The notes under the pieces: model-generated | Told to the model about the DNA's origin: nothing | The model's input: only the letters and a program-made list of their open reading frames with translations | The model's database searches: none | Translations under genes and position numbers: made by a program | Shown here: positions 45,632 through 53,359 of the stretch, piece by piece | Numbering within the stretch: position 1 is the first letter of the stretch | How the letters are laid out: each line of letters begins with the position of its first letter | Assembly: GCA_965220855.1 (NCBI GenBank) | Contig: CBDCQY010000001.1 | Span: forward strand, 2,108,001 to 2,172,000 | Source: Bin95 sp965220855 | GTDB lineage: Bacteria; Pseudomonadota; Alphaproteobacteria; Bin95 | Length of the DNA stretch: 64,000 nucleotides | Direction of reading: 5' to 3'

Positions 45632-46586
45632 GGACCTCTTCCCGGCGATCGAGGCCGGACGCAGCGGCACATTGGCGCTGGATGGCGGGCATGTCATGTA
45701 TTGGGAGGAAGCCGGCAACCCCGACGGGCTGCCGGTGCTGTTCCTGCATGGCGGGCCGGGGGCCGGCTGCACGCCGGCCTATCGGCGCTTCTTCGACCCG
45801 GCCGCCTATCGCATCCTGCTGTTCGACCAGCGCGGCGCCGGGCGCTCCACGCCGAGCGCCGAGACCCGCGACAACAGCACGCAGCATCTGATCCGCGATA
45901 TCGAGGCGCTGCGCCGCGCGCTCGGGGTGGACTGCTGGCTGGTCTTCGGCGGCTCATGGGGCAGCACGCTGGCGCTCGCCTATGGCGAGGCGCATCCCGA
46001 ACGGTGTCTCGGCTTCATCCTGCGCGGCGTCTTTCTGGGCCGCTCGCGCGAGGTGGACTGGTTCCTGCACGGCATGGGCCGCTTCTTTCCCGAGGCGCGG
46101 CGCGACTTCCTCGCGCCCATCCCGGAGGCCGAACGCGGCCCCGGCCTGCTGGCCGCCTATCGCCGCCGCCTGATGGACCCCGACCCCCGCGTGCATCTGC
46201 CGGCGGCGCGCGCCTGGTCGCGCTATGAGAGCGCCTGTTCGGCCCTGCGTCCGGGGCCGGTCGATATCGCCGCCGCCACCGGCGACCGGGCGGCGCTCGC
46301 GCTGGCCCGCCTGGAAGCGCATTACTTCGCGAACCGGCTGTTCCTGCGCGACAACCAGCTGCTGGACGAGCTGGATCGCATCCGGGGCCTGCCGGCGACC
46401 ATCGTGCAGGGGCGCTACGATGTCGTCTGCCCGATCGCGACCGCGGACGAACTGGCCCGCGCCTGGCCCGGCGCCGATTATGTCGTGGCGCCGGAAGCCG
46501 GCCATTCGGCGATGGAATACGGCGTACGCGCCGCCCTGGTCGCCGCCACCGAGCGCATGAAATACCGCCTGGAGGCGGCCGCCTGA
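45618..46586 (+). CDS. pip: Prolyl aminopeptidase
   Basis: A 322-residue alpha/beta hydrolase (S33) releasing N-terminal proline from peptides. LFLHGGPGAGCTPAYRRFFD is the oxyanion-hole region typical of Pip; DQRGAGRSTPSAE follows. The nucleophile Ser is in VFGGSWGSTLALAY, the Asp in QGRYDVVCP and the His in APEAGHSAMEYG. The ATG at 45618 gives MGKRMDLFP; a second ATG four codons on is possible. It is a cytoplasmic enzyme with no signal peptide. Confidence 0.94.
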   Translation: MGKRMDLFPAIEAGRSGTLALDGGHVMYWEEAGNPDGLPVLFLHGGPGAGCTPAYRRFFDPAAYRILLFDQRGAGRSTPSAETRDNSTQHLIRDIEALRRALGVDCWLVFGGSWGSTLALAYGEAHPERCLGFILRGVFLGRSREVDWFLHGMGRFFPEARRDFLAPIPEAERGPGLLAAYRRRLMDPDPRVHLPAARAWSRYESACSALRPGPVDIAAATGDRAALALARLEAHYFANRLFLRDNQLLDELDRIRGLPATIVQGRYDVVCPIATADELARAWPGADYVVAPEAGHSAMEYGVRAALVAATERMKYRLEAAA

Positions 46587-46605
46587 CCGGCGCGCCGCCG
46601 GCGGA

Positions 46606-47013
46606 TCAATGGTCCGCCGGCAGTTCCGCCAGTTCGATCAGCAGGCCGTCGGTCGCCGCCGGGTCGAGGAAGGCGATGCGGCTGCCGCCATGGCCGGTGC
46701 GCGGCGCGCGGTCGATCAGCGCCACGCCCTTTTGCTTCAGTTCCGCCAGCGCGGCGTCGATGTCATCGACCTCGAAGCAGAGATGGTAGAGGCCCTCGCC
46801 GCGCTCGGCGATCCAGTCCTGCACCTGCGAGGCCGGGCCTTCGGCCTGCAGCAGCTCCAGGCTGGTCTCGCCCACCGGATACATGGCGAGCCGCGTGTCG
46901 CCGATGCGCTCCTCATAGTCCAGCTCGAGATCGAGCGTCTCCTCCAGCATCTTCATCGCCTTTTGCATGTCGCGCACCGCGATGGCGACATGTTCCACTC
47001 GCTTCAGTTTCAT
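46606..47013 (-). CDS. mce: Methylmalonyl-CoA epimerase
   Basis: A 135-residue VOC protein that interconverts (2R)- and (2S)-methylmalonyl-CoA in propionyl-CoA catabolism. KRVEHVAIAVRDMQKAM carries the first His ligand and ETSLELLQ the Glu. GEGLYHLCFEVDDIDAAL carries the second His and TDGLLIELAEL the last Glu, matching the epimerase family. It fits functionally with the acyl-CoA carboxylase beta chain at 13.5-15 kb, though the two are far apart. No mutase is in the window. Confidence 0.92.
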   Translation of the reverse strand: MKLKRVEHVAIAVRDMQKAMKMLEETLDLELDYEERIGDTRLAMYPVGETSLELLQAEGPASQVQDWIAERGEGLYHLCFEVDDIDAALAELKQKGVALIDRAPRTGHGGSRIAFLDPAATDGLLIELAELPADH

Positions 47014-47102
47014 GCTTTGCTCGCTCCGCTCGTTCGGGATCGCTTCCGGCAGACATGTTTTTCCGCCAGTCCGGTCATTACAAGACCGATTACCGCGCCG
47101 AC

Positions 47103-48122
47103 ATGAGTCTGTTCCCGACGCCGGGCGCGCGTCGGGCGGTCCAGGCGGCGGCCTTGCTGCTGTTCGCGGCGGCGCCGCTGCTCGCCAGCGACTATCTGCT
47201 CGCCGTGCTGACGCTGAACGCGATCAACCTGGTGGGCGCGCTCGGCATCACCATCCTGCTCGGCTATGCCGGCCAGATCTCGCTCGGGCACGGCGCCTTC
47301 ATGTCGGTCGGCGCCTACACCGCCGCCAATCTCGCCACGCGGCTGGACCTGCCCTTCTGGCTCACTTTGCCGTCCGGGGCGGCGCTGGCGGCGCTGATCG
47401 GCATCGTGGTCGGCCTGCCGTCGCTGCGCATTCGCGGCTTCTATCTGGCGATCGCCACGCTGGCCGCGCAGCTGGTGATCGAGTGGATCATCAACCGCAC
47501 GCCGGCGATCAGCGGCGGCGTCCAGGCCTCGATCCATGTGCCGCGCCCGGAGCTGTTCGGCCTCCGCCTGGACAGCCCGCCGGAGCTTTATCTGATGGTG
47601 ATGGCGGTGGCGTTCGCGGGCTTGCTCGGGGCGCTCAATCTGGGGCGGTCGCGGCTCGGGCGGGCGATGGTGGCGGTGCGCGAGCATGAGACCGCGGCCG
47701 CCGCCATGGGCGTGGATGTGGCCCGGGTGAAGCTCGCCGCGTTCGCCCTCTCGGCCGGCTACGGAGGCGCGGCGGGGGTGCTGTTCACCTACTATCTGGG
47801 CGTCGCCAACTATCAGCAGTTCACCTTCTCGATCTCCATCTACTATCTGGCCGTCAACATCATCGGCGGGCTCGGCAGCGTCTGGGGCGCGGTGCTCGGC
47901 CTCGCCTTTCTCAGCCTCGCGCCGCGCTTCGTCTTTCTGGCCATGACCACCGTCGGCGCCTGGTTCGTGGACCTCGCCTATATGGCGCAGGCGGTGGCCC
48001 AGGTCCGCCAGATGACCTTCGGCCTGCTGATCCTCGCCTTCCTGGTGCTGGAGCCGGAGGGGCTGCTGGCGCTCTGGCGGCGGCTGCGCAACTGGCTCCG
48101 GACCTGGCCCTTCTCCTACTGA
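47103..48122 (+). CDS. Branched-chain amino acid-type ABC permease (LivM family), orphan
   Basis: A 339-residue LivM-type inner-membrane permease. GYAGQISLGHGAFMSVGAYT is the family signature in the N-terminal half; LRIRGFYLAIATLAAQLVIE, RAMVAVREHETAAAAMGVD (the ATPase-coupling EAA-like loop) and VNIIGGLGSVWGAVLGLAFL follow. The start at 47103 gives a short N-terminus before helix 1; an ATG 16 codons upstream is possible. The usual partners (LivH, two ATPases, a binding protein) are absent from both flanks. It may work with components encoded elsewhere or be a relic. Confidence 0.9.
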   Translation: MSLFPTPGARRAVQAAALLLFAAAPLLASDYLLAVLTLNAINLVGALGITILLGYAGQISLGHGAFMSVGAYTAANLATRLDLPFWLTLPSGAALAALIGIVVGLPSLRIRGFYLAIATLAAQLVIEWIINRTPAISGGVQASIHVPRPELFGLRLDSPPELYLMVMAVAFAGLLGALNLGRSRLGRAMVAVREHETAAAAMGVDVARVKLAAFALSAGYGGAAGVLFTYYLGVANYQQFTFSISIYYLAVNIIGGLGSVWGAVLGLAFLSLAPRFVFLAMTTVGAWFVDLAYMAQAVAQVRQMTFGLLILAFLVLEPEGLLALWRRLRNWLRTWPFSY

Positions 48123-49312
48123 GCGCCGAGACAGTCGGCCAGGTCGCGCGCCAGCCCCTCGATCAGCGCCGGATAGAGGCCGGGTCCCGGCTCCAGCAGC
48201 GAGCCGACCGGGTCGAGCGTGGCGATGCGCGCGCCGCTGCCTTCCGCCGCCGTGCGCACCAGCTTCGGGTCCAGCTGCGGCTCGATGAACACGCAGGCCG
48301 CGCCCCGGTCCCGGATCGTGTCGCGGATGCGCCGCAACTGCGCCGGGCCGGGGGTCGCCGCGTCGCCGAGCGCCACGGAGCCGGCCGACTCGAAGTCGAA
48401 GCGATGCTCGAAATAGGCGTAGGCGTCATGCGCGGTCACGAAGGCCTTGCCGCGCAACGGCCCCAGCAGCGCCTCCGCCCGCCCCGATGCGGCGTCGATC
48501 TCGGCCGCGCCGGCGGCGGCGTTGGCGGCGTAGCGGGCCGCATTGTCGGGATCGACCCTCGAGAGCGCGCCGGCGATCGCCGACAGCATGGCCTTCGCAT
48601 TCGCCGGGTCGAGCCAGATATGCGGGTCGTAGTCGCCATGGTCATGATCGCGATGGGCGTGCTTGCGGTCGTCGTCGTCGTCATGCTTGTGATCGTCGTC
48701 GTCGTGCCTGCGGTCGTGGTCGTCGTCATCGTGCTTGTGATCGTCATCGTGCCTGTGATCGTCGTCGTTATCGTGCCTGTGATCGTCGTCGTTATCGTGC
48801 TTGTGATCGTCGTCGTCATCGTGCTTGTGATCGTCGTCGTCATGCTTGTGATCGTCGTCGTCGTCGTCATGCTTGTGATCGTCATCGTCATGCTTGTGAT
48901 CGTCGTCGTGCCTGCGGTCGTCGTCTCTGGCGTGATCGTCATCATGGTCGCGATCGCGATGGTCGTCGTCGCCATAGGCGAGCCGGGTAACGCCCGGCGC
49001 TTCCATGAGTTCGACCCTGAGCGCGGCCCTGGCGAGGCTCTCCAGCGGGTGATCCAGCCAGGGGGTGAGATACTCTCCGACCCAGAACACCAGCTGCGCC
49101 TCCGACAGCATGCGCGCCGTCGAGGGGCGCATGGCGTAATCGTGAGGGTCGGCGCCGGGCGGCAGGATCAGCTCCGGCTCCCCGACGCCTTGCATCGCCC
49201 GGGCGACGAGGGAATGCACCGGCGCGATATCCGCCGCCACCCGGGGCGCGGCGGAGGCGGGCTGCATGGCCAGCGAGGCGAGAACGGCGACGGCCGGCAG
49301 AAGCGGTCTCAT
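48116..49312 (-). CDS. znuA: Zinc ABC transporter substrate-binding protein with giant Asp/His tract
   Basis: A 398-residue periplasmic ZnuA. The signal peptide is about residues 1-21 (ending PASAA). Zinc-ligand histidines are in LPPGADPHDYAMRPS (His57), GDYDPHIWLDPANAK (about His231) and FVTAHDAYAYFEHRF. Between the first two lies a low-complexity loop at residues 115-227 made of DDDHKH-like repeats. Most ZnuA proteins have a much shorter His/Asp loop, thought to buffer or capture zinc. The gene is divergent from zur across a Zur-box candidate. Its stop overlaps the 3' end of the LivM-type gene by 7 nt. Confidence 0.93.
   Translation of the reverse strand: MRPLLPAVAVLASLAMQPASAAPRVAADIAPVHSLVARAMQGVGEPELILPPGADPHDYAMRPSTARMLSEAQLVFWVGEYLTPWLDHPLESLARAALRVELMEAPGVTRLAYGDDDHRDRDHDDDHARDDDRRHDDDHKHDDDDHKHDDDDDDHKHDDDDHKHDDDDDHKHDNDDDHRHDNDDDHRHDDDHKHDDDDHDRRHDDDDHKHDDDDDRKHAHRDHDHGDYDPHIWLDPANAKAMLSAIAGALSRVDPDNAARYAANAAAGAAEIDAASGRAEALLGPLRGKAFVTAHDAYAYFEHRFDFESAGSVALGDAATPGPAQLRRIRDTIRDRGAACVFIEPQLDPKLVRTAAEGSGARIATLDPVGSLLEPGPGLYPALIEGLARDLADCLGAQ
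48632..48970 (-). repeat. Asp/His-coding simple-sequence tract in znuA
   Basis: About 340 bp of imperfect tandem repeats (plus-strand units such as GTGATCGTCGTCGTCATGCT) encode residues 115-227 of ZnuA, nearly all Asp, His, Lys, Arg and Asn. Units of 6-8 codons (DDDHKH, DDDDHKH, DNDDDHRH) recur many times. The tract is a candidate for length variation by replication slippage, with changes of whole codons keeping the frame. Confidence 0.9.
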
Positions 49313-49357
49313 GGGAAGCGGTCTCCGATAGCGATGCGCGCGGGGGGTGCGTCGTTT

Positions 49358-49377
49358 GCGTGATAGTATTACATAGC
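49358..49377. promoter_or_regulatory. zur box: Candidate Zur box between znuA and zur
   Basis: The sequence GTGATAGTATTACAT (49360-49374), read on the other strand as ATGTAATACTATCAC, closely resembles the Zur-type consensus TGTTATAATATAACA and the E. coli znu operator core. It is the only AT-rich element in the 114-bp divergent region, placed where it would cover promoters of both znuA and zur-znuB. The match is by eye. Confidence 0.6.
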
Positions 49378-49426
49378 GGTGCAGCGATACAAGGAACGCA
49401 AGGGCGTTTCCGGTCGGGGGCGGGAC

Positions 49427-49927
49427 ATGGCGACAGCGGACGGCGGGGGCCCCGTAGCCGGCGGGCACGACCATGAGATCTGTGTCCGGCGGGCGATCGC
49501 CGAAGCCGAAAGCGCGGCCGGCGAGCCGGGCGTCAACTTCACGCCGGTGCGCCGCCGCGCGCTGGAGATCCTGCTGGAGAGCCATGCCGCGATGCCGGCC
49601 TACCGCCTGCTGGAGCGCCTGGCGGCGGAGGGCTTCGGCTCCCAGCCGCCGGTCGTCTATCGGGCGCTCGACTTCCTGATGGACAATGGCTTCGCGCATC
49701 GCATCGAGCGGCTGAACGCCTTTGTCGCTTGCGCCTGGCCGCGCGAGGCGCATGCCCCGGCCTTCATGATCTGCCGCCGCTGCCGCAACGTCGCCGAGAC
49801 GCGCGCCGAGCCGGCCTCGGGCGCGCTCGAGCGGGACGCCGAATCGATCGGCTTCCGGGTCGAGCGGGCGGTGGTGGAAGCCGAAGGGCTCTGCCGCGAC
49901 TGCGCCGGGAGCCGGGCCGCCTGCTGA
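49427..49927 (+). CDS. zur: Fur family zinc uptake regulator
   Basis: A 166-residue Fur-fold repressor. The winged helix includes FTPVRRRALEILLESHAAMP and PPVVYRALDFLMDNGFAHRI. The C-terminal domain has structural-zinc Cys pairs CRRC (116-119) and CRDC (156-159). Proximity to znuA and overlap with znuB identify it as Zur rather than Fur or Mur. The ATG at 49427 follows a G-rich RBS; a GTG 16 codons upstream (49379) is possible. It overlaps znuB by one base (TGATG), so the repressor and permease are cotranscribed and probably autoregulated through the adjacent box. Confidence 0.92.
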   Translation: MATADGGGPVAGGHDHEICVRRAIAEAESAAGEPGVNFTPVRRRALEILLESHAAMPAYRLLERLAAEGFGSQPPVVYRALDFLMDNGFAHRIERLNAFVACAWPREAHAPAFMICRRCRNVAETRAEPASGALERDAESIGFRVERAVVEAEGLCRDCAGSRAAC

Positions 49928-50724
49928 TGCTCGACGACTTTCTGGTGCGGGCCGGCCTCGCCGCCATCGGCGTGGCGCTGGCCGCCGGGCCGCTCGGCTG
50001 CTTCGTGGTCTGGCGCCGGCTCGCCTATTTCGGCGATGCGACCGCGCACGCGGCCGTGCTCGGGGTCGCGCTCTCGCTCGCCTTCTCGATCTCGACCGTC
50101 ATCGGCGTGCTGGTGGCCGCGGCCGCCATGGCGCTCACCGTCTCAACGCTCTCCGGGCGCGGACTCGCCATGGACACGCTGCTGGGCGTCGCGGCGCATG
50201 CCGGCCTGGCGGCCGGTCTGGTGGCGGTGTCGCTGGTGTCGCCGCGCGGCCTCGACATCGAGTCTTACCTGTTCGGCGAGCTGCTGGCGGTGACGCGCGC
50301 GGACCTGGCGGTGATCTGGTGCGGGGCGGGCCTGGTCGGCGCCCTCATTCTCGGGCGCTGGCGGGCGCTGCTGACGGCGACGCTCAGCCCCGAGCTCGCG
50401 CGCGGCGACGGCATCGATCCCCGGCGCGAGCAGCTGGTGCTGACGATCTGTCTGGCGGTCGTCGTCGCGGTCGCGATCAAGGTGGTGGGCGCGCTGCTGA
50501 TCACCGCGATGCTCATCATCCCGCCCGCGGCCGCCAGGCCCTTCGCGCGCTCGCCGGAAGGCATGGCGGTCTGGGCGGCGCTGCTGGGCGTGGCTTCGGT
50601 CGCGGCCGGCCTCGCGGCTTCCTGGCGCTGGGACACGCCCACCGGCCCCACCATCGTGGCGCTCGCCGCGCTGCTGTTCGTGCTTGCCTGGAGCCTGGGC
50701 GCGCTTCGCCGGAGAGCCGGTTAG
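49927..50724 (+). CDS. znuB: Zinc ABC transporter permease
   Basis: A 265-residue ABC-3 permease: GPLGCFVVWRRLAYFGDATA, HAAVLGVALSLAFS, RGLDIESYLFGELLAVTRAD and the conserved VVGALLITAMLIIPPAAARP are characteristic of ZnuB. The ATG overlaps the zur stop. The ATPase gene is on the opposite strand, meeting this one tail to tail with a 4-bp overlap, an arrangement unlike the usual znuCB order. Confidence 0.93.
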   Translation: MLDDFLVRAGLAAIGVALAAGPLGCFVVWRRLAYFGDATAHAAVLGVALSLAFSISTVIGVLVAAAAMALTVSTLSGRGLAMDTLLGVAAHAGLAAGLVAVSLVSPRGLDIESYLFGELLAVTRADLAVIWCGAGLVGALILGRWRALLTATLSPELARGDGIDPRREQLVLTICLAVVVAVAIKVVGALLITAMLIIPPAAARPFARSPEGMAVWAALLGVASVAAGLAASWRWDTPTGPTIVALAALLFVLAWSLGALRRRAG

Positions 50725-51494
50725 TGCGTGATCACCTCGCCGGCGAGGCCATGTTCATGGTCGTGCCGGTGGCTGTAGAGCGCGACCGAGGCGGCCAGCT
50801 CCTCGCCGAACAGCGCGACGAAGGCCGGATTGTTGACCACCGAATGCGGCCGGCCCGAGCAGCAGACATGGTGGTTGAGGCAGACCACCAGGTCGGTCCG
50901 CGACATGACCAGCTGCAGGTCGTGGGAGATCAGCAGCACGCCGCAGCCACGCGCCACGCGAATCCGGTCGATCAGGTCGTAGAGCGCCGCCTGGCCCGCA
51001 AGATCGACGCTGCCGAGCGGCTCGTCCAGCACCAGCAGGTCGGGCTCGCGCAACAGCGCCCGGGCGAGCAGCACGCGGTTGAACTCGCCGCCGGAGAGCG
51101 ACGCCATCGGGGCGTCGAGCGCGCCGTCCATGCCGGTCTCGCGGAGCGCCTCCGCCAGCCGGCCGCCGCGCCGCGTTCCGAGGCGCAGGAAGCGCTCGAC
51201 GGTGATCGGCAGGTTGGGGCCGAATTCGAGCCGCTGCGGCGTGTAGCCGATGCGCAGGCCCGGCCGCCGCCACACGCGGCCGGAATCGACCGGCACGAAG
51301 CCCAGCAGCGCGCGCAACAGCGTGGTCTTGCCGGCTCCGTTGGCGCCCACCACCGTCACCACCTCGCCCTGCTTCACCTCGATATCGACGCGGTCGAGAA
51401 TCCGGCGCCCGCCGAGGTCGAGACTGAGCTCCCGTCCGCTGACCAGCATTCCGTCCTGTGCCGCCGGGGGGCTGTCGATCATCATCGCGGCCAT
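50721..51494 (-). CDS. znuC: Zinc ABC transporter ATP-binding protein
   Basis: A 257-residue ZnuC ATPase. Walker A is VVGANGAGKTTLLRALLG and the Q-loop is IGYTPQRLEFGPNLP. The signature is SLSGGEFNRVLLARALL, Walker B is LLVLDEPLGSVD and the switch is LLISHDLQ. The C-terminus carries the ZnuC-type Cys/His-containing segment CLNHHVCCSGRPH and ends in a His-rich SHRHDHEHG. Alternative starts at 51485 and 51482 are close by. It has its own promoter region, divergent from fhs; no Zur box was obvious there. Confidence 0.93.
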   Translation of the reverse strand: MAAMMIDSPPAAQDGMLVSGRELSLDLGGRRILDRVDIEVKQGEVVTVVGANGAGKTTLLRALLGFVPVDSGRVWRRPGLRIGYTPQRLEFGPNLPITVERFLRLGTRRGGRLAEALRETGMDGALDAPMASLSGGEFNRVLLARALLREPDLLVLDEPLGSVDLAGQAALYDLIDRIRVARGCGVLLISHDLQLVMSRTDLVVCLNHHVCCSGRPHSVVNNPAFVALFGEELAASVALYSHRHDHEHGLAGEVITH

Positions 51495-51610
51495 CGGCCC
51501 AGCATAGGCGAGGCGGGTCGAATCGCAAACGCTTGGCCGGCGATTTGCGCCCGAAGCGCGCCCTTGCCATGCTGATGCCTCCGTCCCCCTCGCGAGGAGC
51601 GCCCGCGCCC

Positions 51611-53284
51611 ATGGCCAAGACCGACATCGAGATCGCCCGCGAAGCGGTGCTGCGCCCGATCGGCGAGATCGGCGAGCGTCTCGGCATCCCCGACAGCGCC
51701 CTGGTCCCCTTCGGCCGCGACAAGGCCAAGGTCACCGCCGACCATATCGCCGGGCTGGCCGACCGGCCCGACGGCAAGCTCATCCTGGTCACCGCCATGA
51801 CGCCGACCCCGGCCGGGGAGGGCAAGACCACCACCACCGTCGGCCTCGGCGACGGGCTGAACCGAATCGGCAAGAACGCCGTGATCTGCCTGCGCGAACC
51901 CTCGCTCGGCCCCTGTTTCGGCATGAAGGGCGGCGCGGCCGGCGGCGGCTACGCCCAGGTGGTGCCGATGGAGGACATCAACCTCCACTTCACCGGCGAC
52001 ATGCACGCCATCGGCGCGGCCCACAATCTGCTCGCCGCCATGACCGACAACCACATCTACTGGGGCAACGGCCAGGAGCTGGATGCGCGCCGCGTCGCCT
52101 GGCGCCGGGTGGTCGATATGAACGACCGGGCGCTCCGCGACATCGCGGTGTCGCTCGGCGGCGTCGCCAACGGCTTCCCGCGCCAGACCGGCTACGACAT
52201 CACCGTCGCCTCCGAGATCATGGCGATTCTCTGCCTCGCCTCGGATCGTCCCGACCTCCAGCGCCGCCTCGGCCAGATCGTCGTCGGCGGACGGCGCGAC
52301 CAGTCGCCGGTCAGCGCCCGCGACCTGAAGGCGGACGGCGCCATGACCGTGCTGCTCAAGGATGCGCTGCAACCCAATCTGGTGCAGACGCTGGAGGGCA
52401 ATCCCGCCTTCGTGCATGGCGGCCCGTTCGCCAATATCGCCCATGGCTGCAACAGCGTCGCGGCGACGCGCGCCGCGCTCAAGCTCGGCGATTATGTGGT
52501 GACCGAGGCGGGCTTCGGCGCGGACCTCGGCGCGGAGAAGTTCTTCGACATCAAATGCCGCAAGGCGGGGCTCAGGCCGGACGCGGTGGTTCTGGTCGCC
52601 ACGGTGCGGGCGCTCAAGATGCATGGCGGCGTGGCGCGCGACGCGCTGGCGACAGAGAACATCGCCGCGGTCGAGCGCGGTTTCGCCAATCTCGCCCGCC
52701 ATCTCGACAATCTGGTGAAGTTCGGCGCGCCGGTCGCGATCGCCGTCAACCGCTTCACCGCCGACACCGAGGGCGAGATTGCGGCCGTGACGCGGCTCGC
52801 GGCCGAGCGCGGCGCAAGCGCGCATGTCTGCACCCATTGGGCGGATGGCGGCGCCGGGACCGAGAGCCTGGCGGAGGCGGTCGTCCGGCTCGCCGACAGC
52901 GGCGACGCCGATTTCGCCCCGCTCTATCCCGACGGCCTGCTGCTCTGGGAGAAGATCGAGACCGTGGCGCGCGAGATCTACCGCGCGGACGGCGCGGAAG
53001 CCCCGCCCCGGGTGCGCGACCAGCTGGCGCGTTTCGAGTCGGACGGTTTCGGCCACGTCCCGGTCTGCATGGCGAAGACGCAATACAGCTTTTCCGCCGA
53101 CCCGACGCTGCGCGGCGCTCCGGAGGGCTACAGCATTCCGGTGCGCGAGGTGCGCCTCGCGGCCGGGGCGGAGTTCGTGGTCGCGATCTGCGGCGATGTC
53201 ATGACCATGCCGGGCCTGCCGCGCACACCGGCGGCGGAGGCCATCGGCCTCGACGAGAAGGGAGAGGTGGTCGGCCTGTTCTGA
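51611..53284 (+). CDS. fhs: Formate-tetrahydrofolate ligase
   Basis: A 557-residue full-length 10-formyl-THF synthetase, joining formate to tetrahydrofolate with ATP. The P-loop TPTPAGEGKTTTTVGLG is at about 64-80, followed by REPSLGPCFGMKGGAAGGGY. GDMHAIGAAHNLLAAMTDNH and FGADLGAEKFFDIKCRKAGL come later, and the C-terminal PRTPAAEAIGLDEKGEVVGL completes the family. The ATG at 51611 (MAKTDIEIARE) is the canonical start. It is encoded alone, divergent from znuC. It supplies one-carbon units from formate or the reverse; no folD is adjacent. Confidence 0.96.
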   Translation: MAKTDIEIAREAVLRPIGEIGERLGIPDSALVPFGRDKAKVTADHIAGLADRPDGKLILVTAMTPTPAGEGKTTTTVGLGDGLNRIGKNAVICLREPSLGPCFGMKGGAAGGGYAQVVPMEDINLHFTGDMHAIGAAHNLLAAMTDNHIYWGNGQELDARRVAWRRVVDMNDRALRDIAVSLGGVANGFPRQTGYDITVASEIMAILCLASDRPDLQRRLGQIVVGGRRDQSPVSARDLKADGAMTVLLKDALQPNLVQTLEGNPAFVHGGPFANIAHGCNSVAATRAALKLGDYVVTEAGFGADLGAEKFFDIKCRKAGLRPDAVVLVATVRALKMHGGVARDALATENIAAVERGFANLARHLDNLVKFGAPVAIAVNRFTADTEGEIAAVTRLAAERGASAHVCTHWADGGAGTESLAEAVVRLADSGDADFAPLYPDGLLLWEKIETVAREIYRADGAEAPPRVRDQLARFESDGFGHVPVCMAKTQYSFSADPTLRGAPEGYSIPVREVRLAAGAEFVVAICGDVMTMPGLPRTPAAEAIGLDEKGEVVGLF

Positions 53285-53359
53285 CGCTGCGAGACGGGAC
53301 TTGCCGGCCGGCGGCCCGGCCGCCATGTTGCGCCGGACCTATCGGAAGAGAGTTGCGTG

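Noticed and set aside
48632..48970. Asp/His repeat tract considered as a CRISPR or minisatellite outside genes
   Set aside because: It is in frame inside a complete znuA with signal peptide and metal-binding motifs on both sides.
48404..49363. A 319-codon plus-strand frame rich in Val and Ile repeats over znuA, looking like a membrane protein
   Set aside because: It is the complement of the Asp/His codon repeats of znuA; the hydrophobicity is a by-product of reading GTC/ATC on the other strand.
53285..53356. GC-rich inverted sequence after fhs considered as a terminator
   Set aside because: The GGCCGG-type repeats have several equivalent pairings and no T-tract, so a specific terminator cannot be supported.
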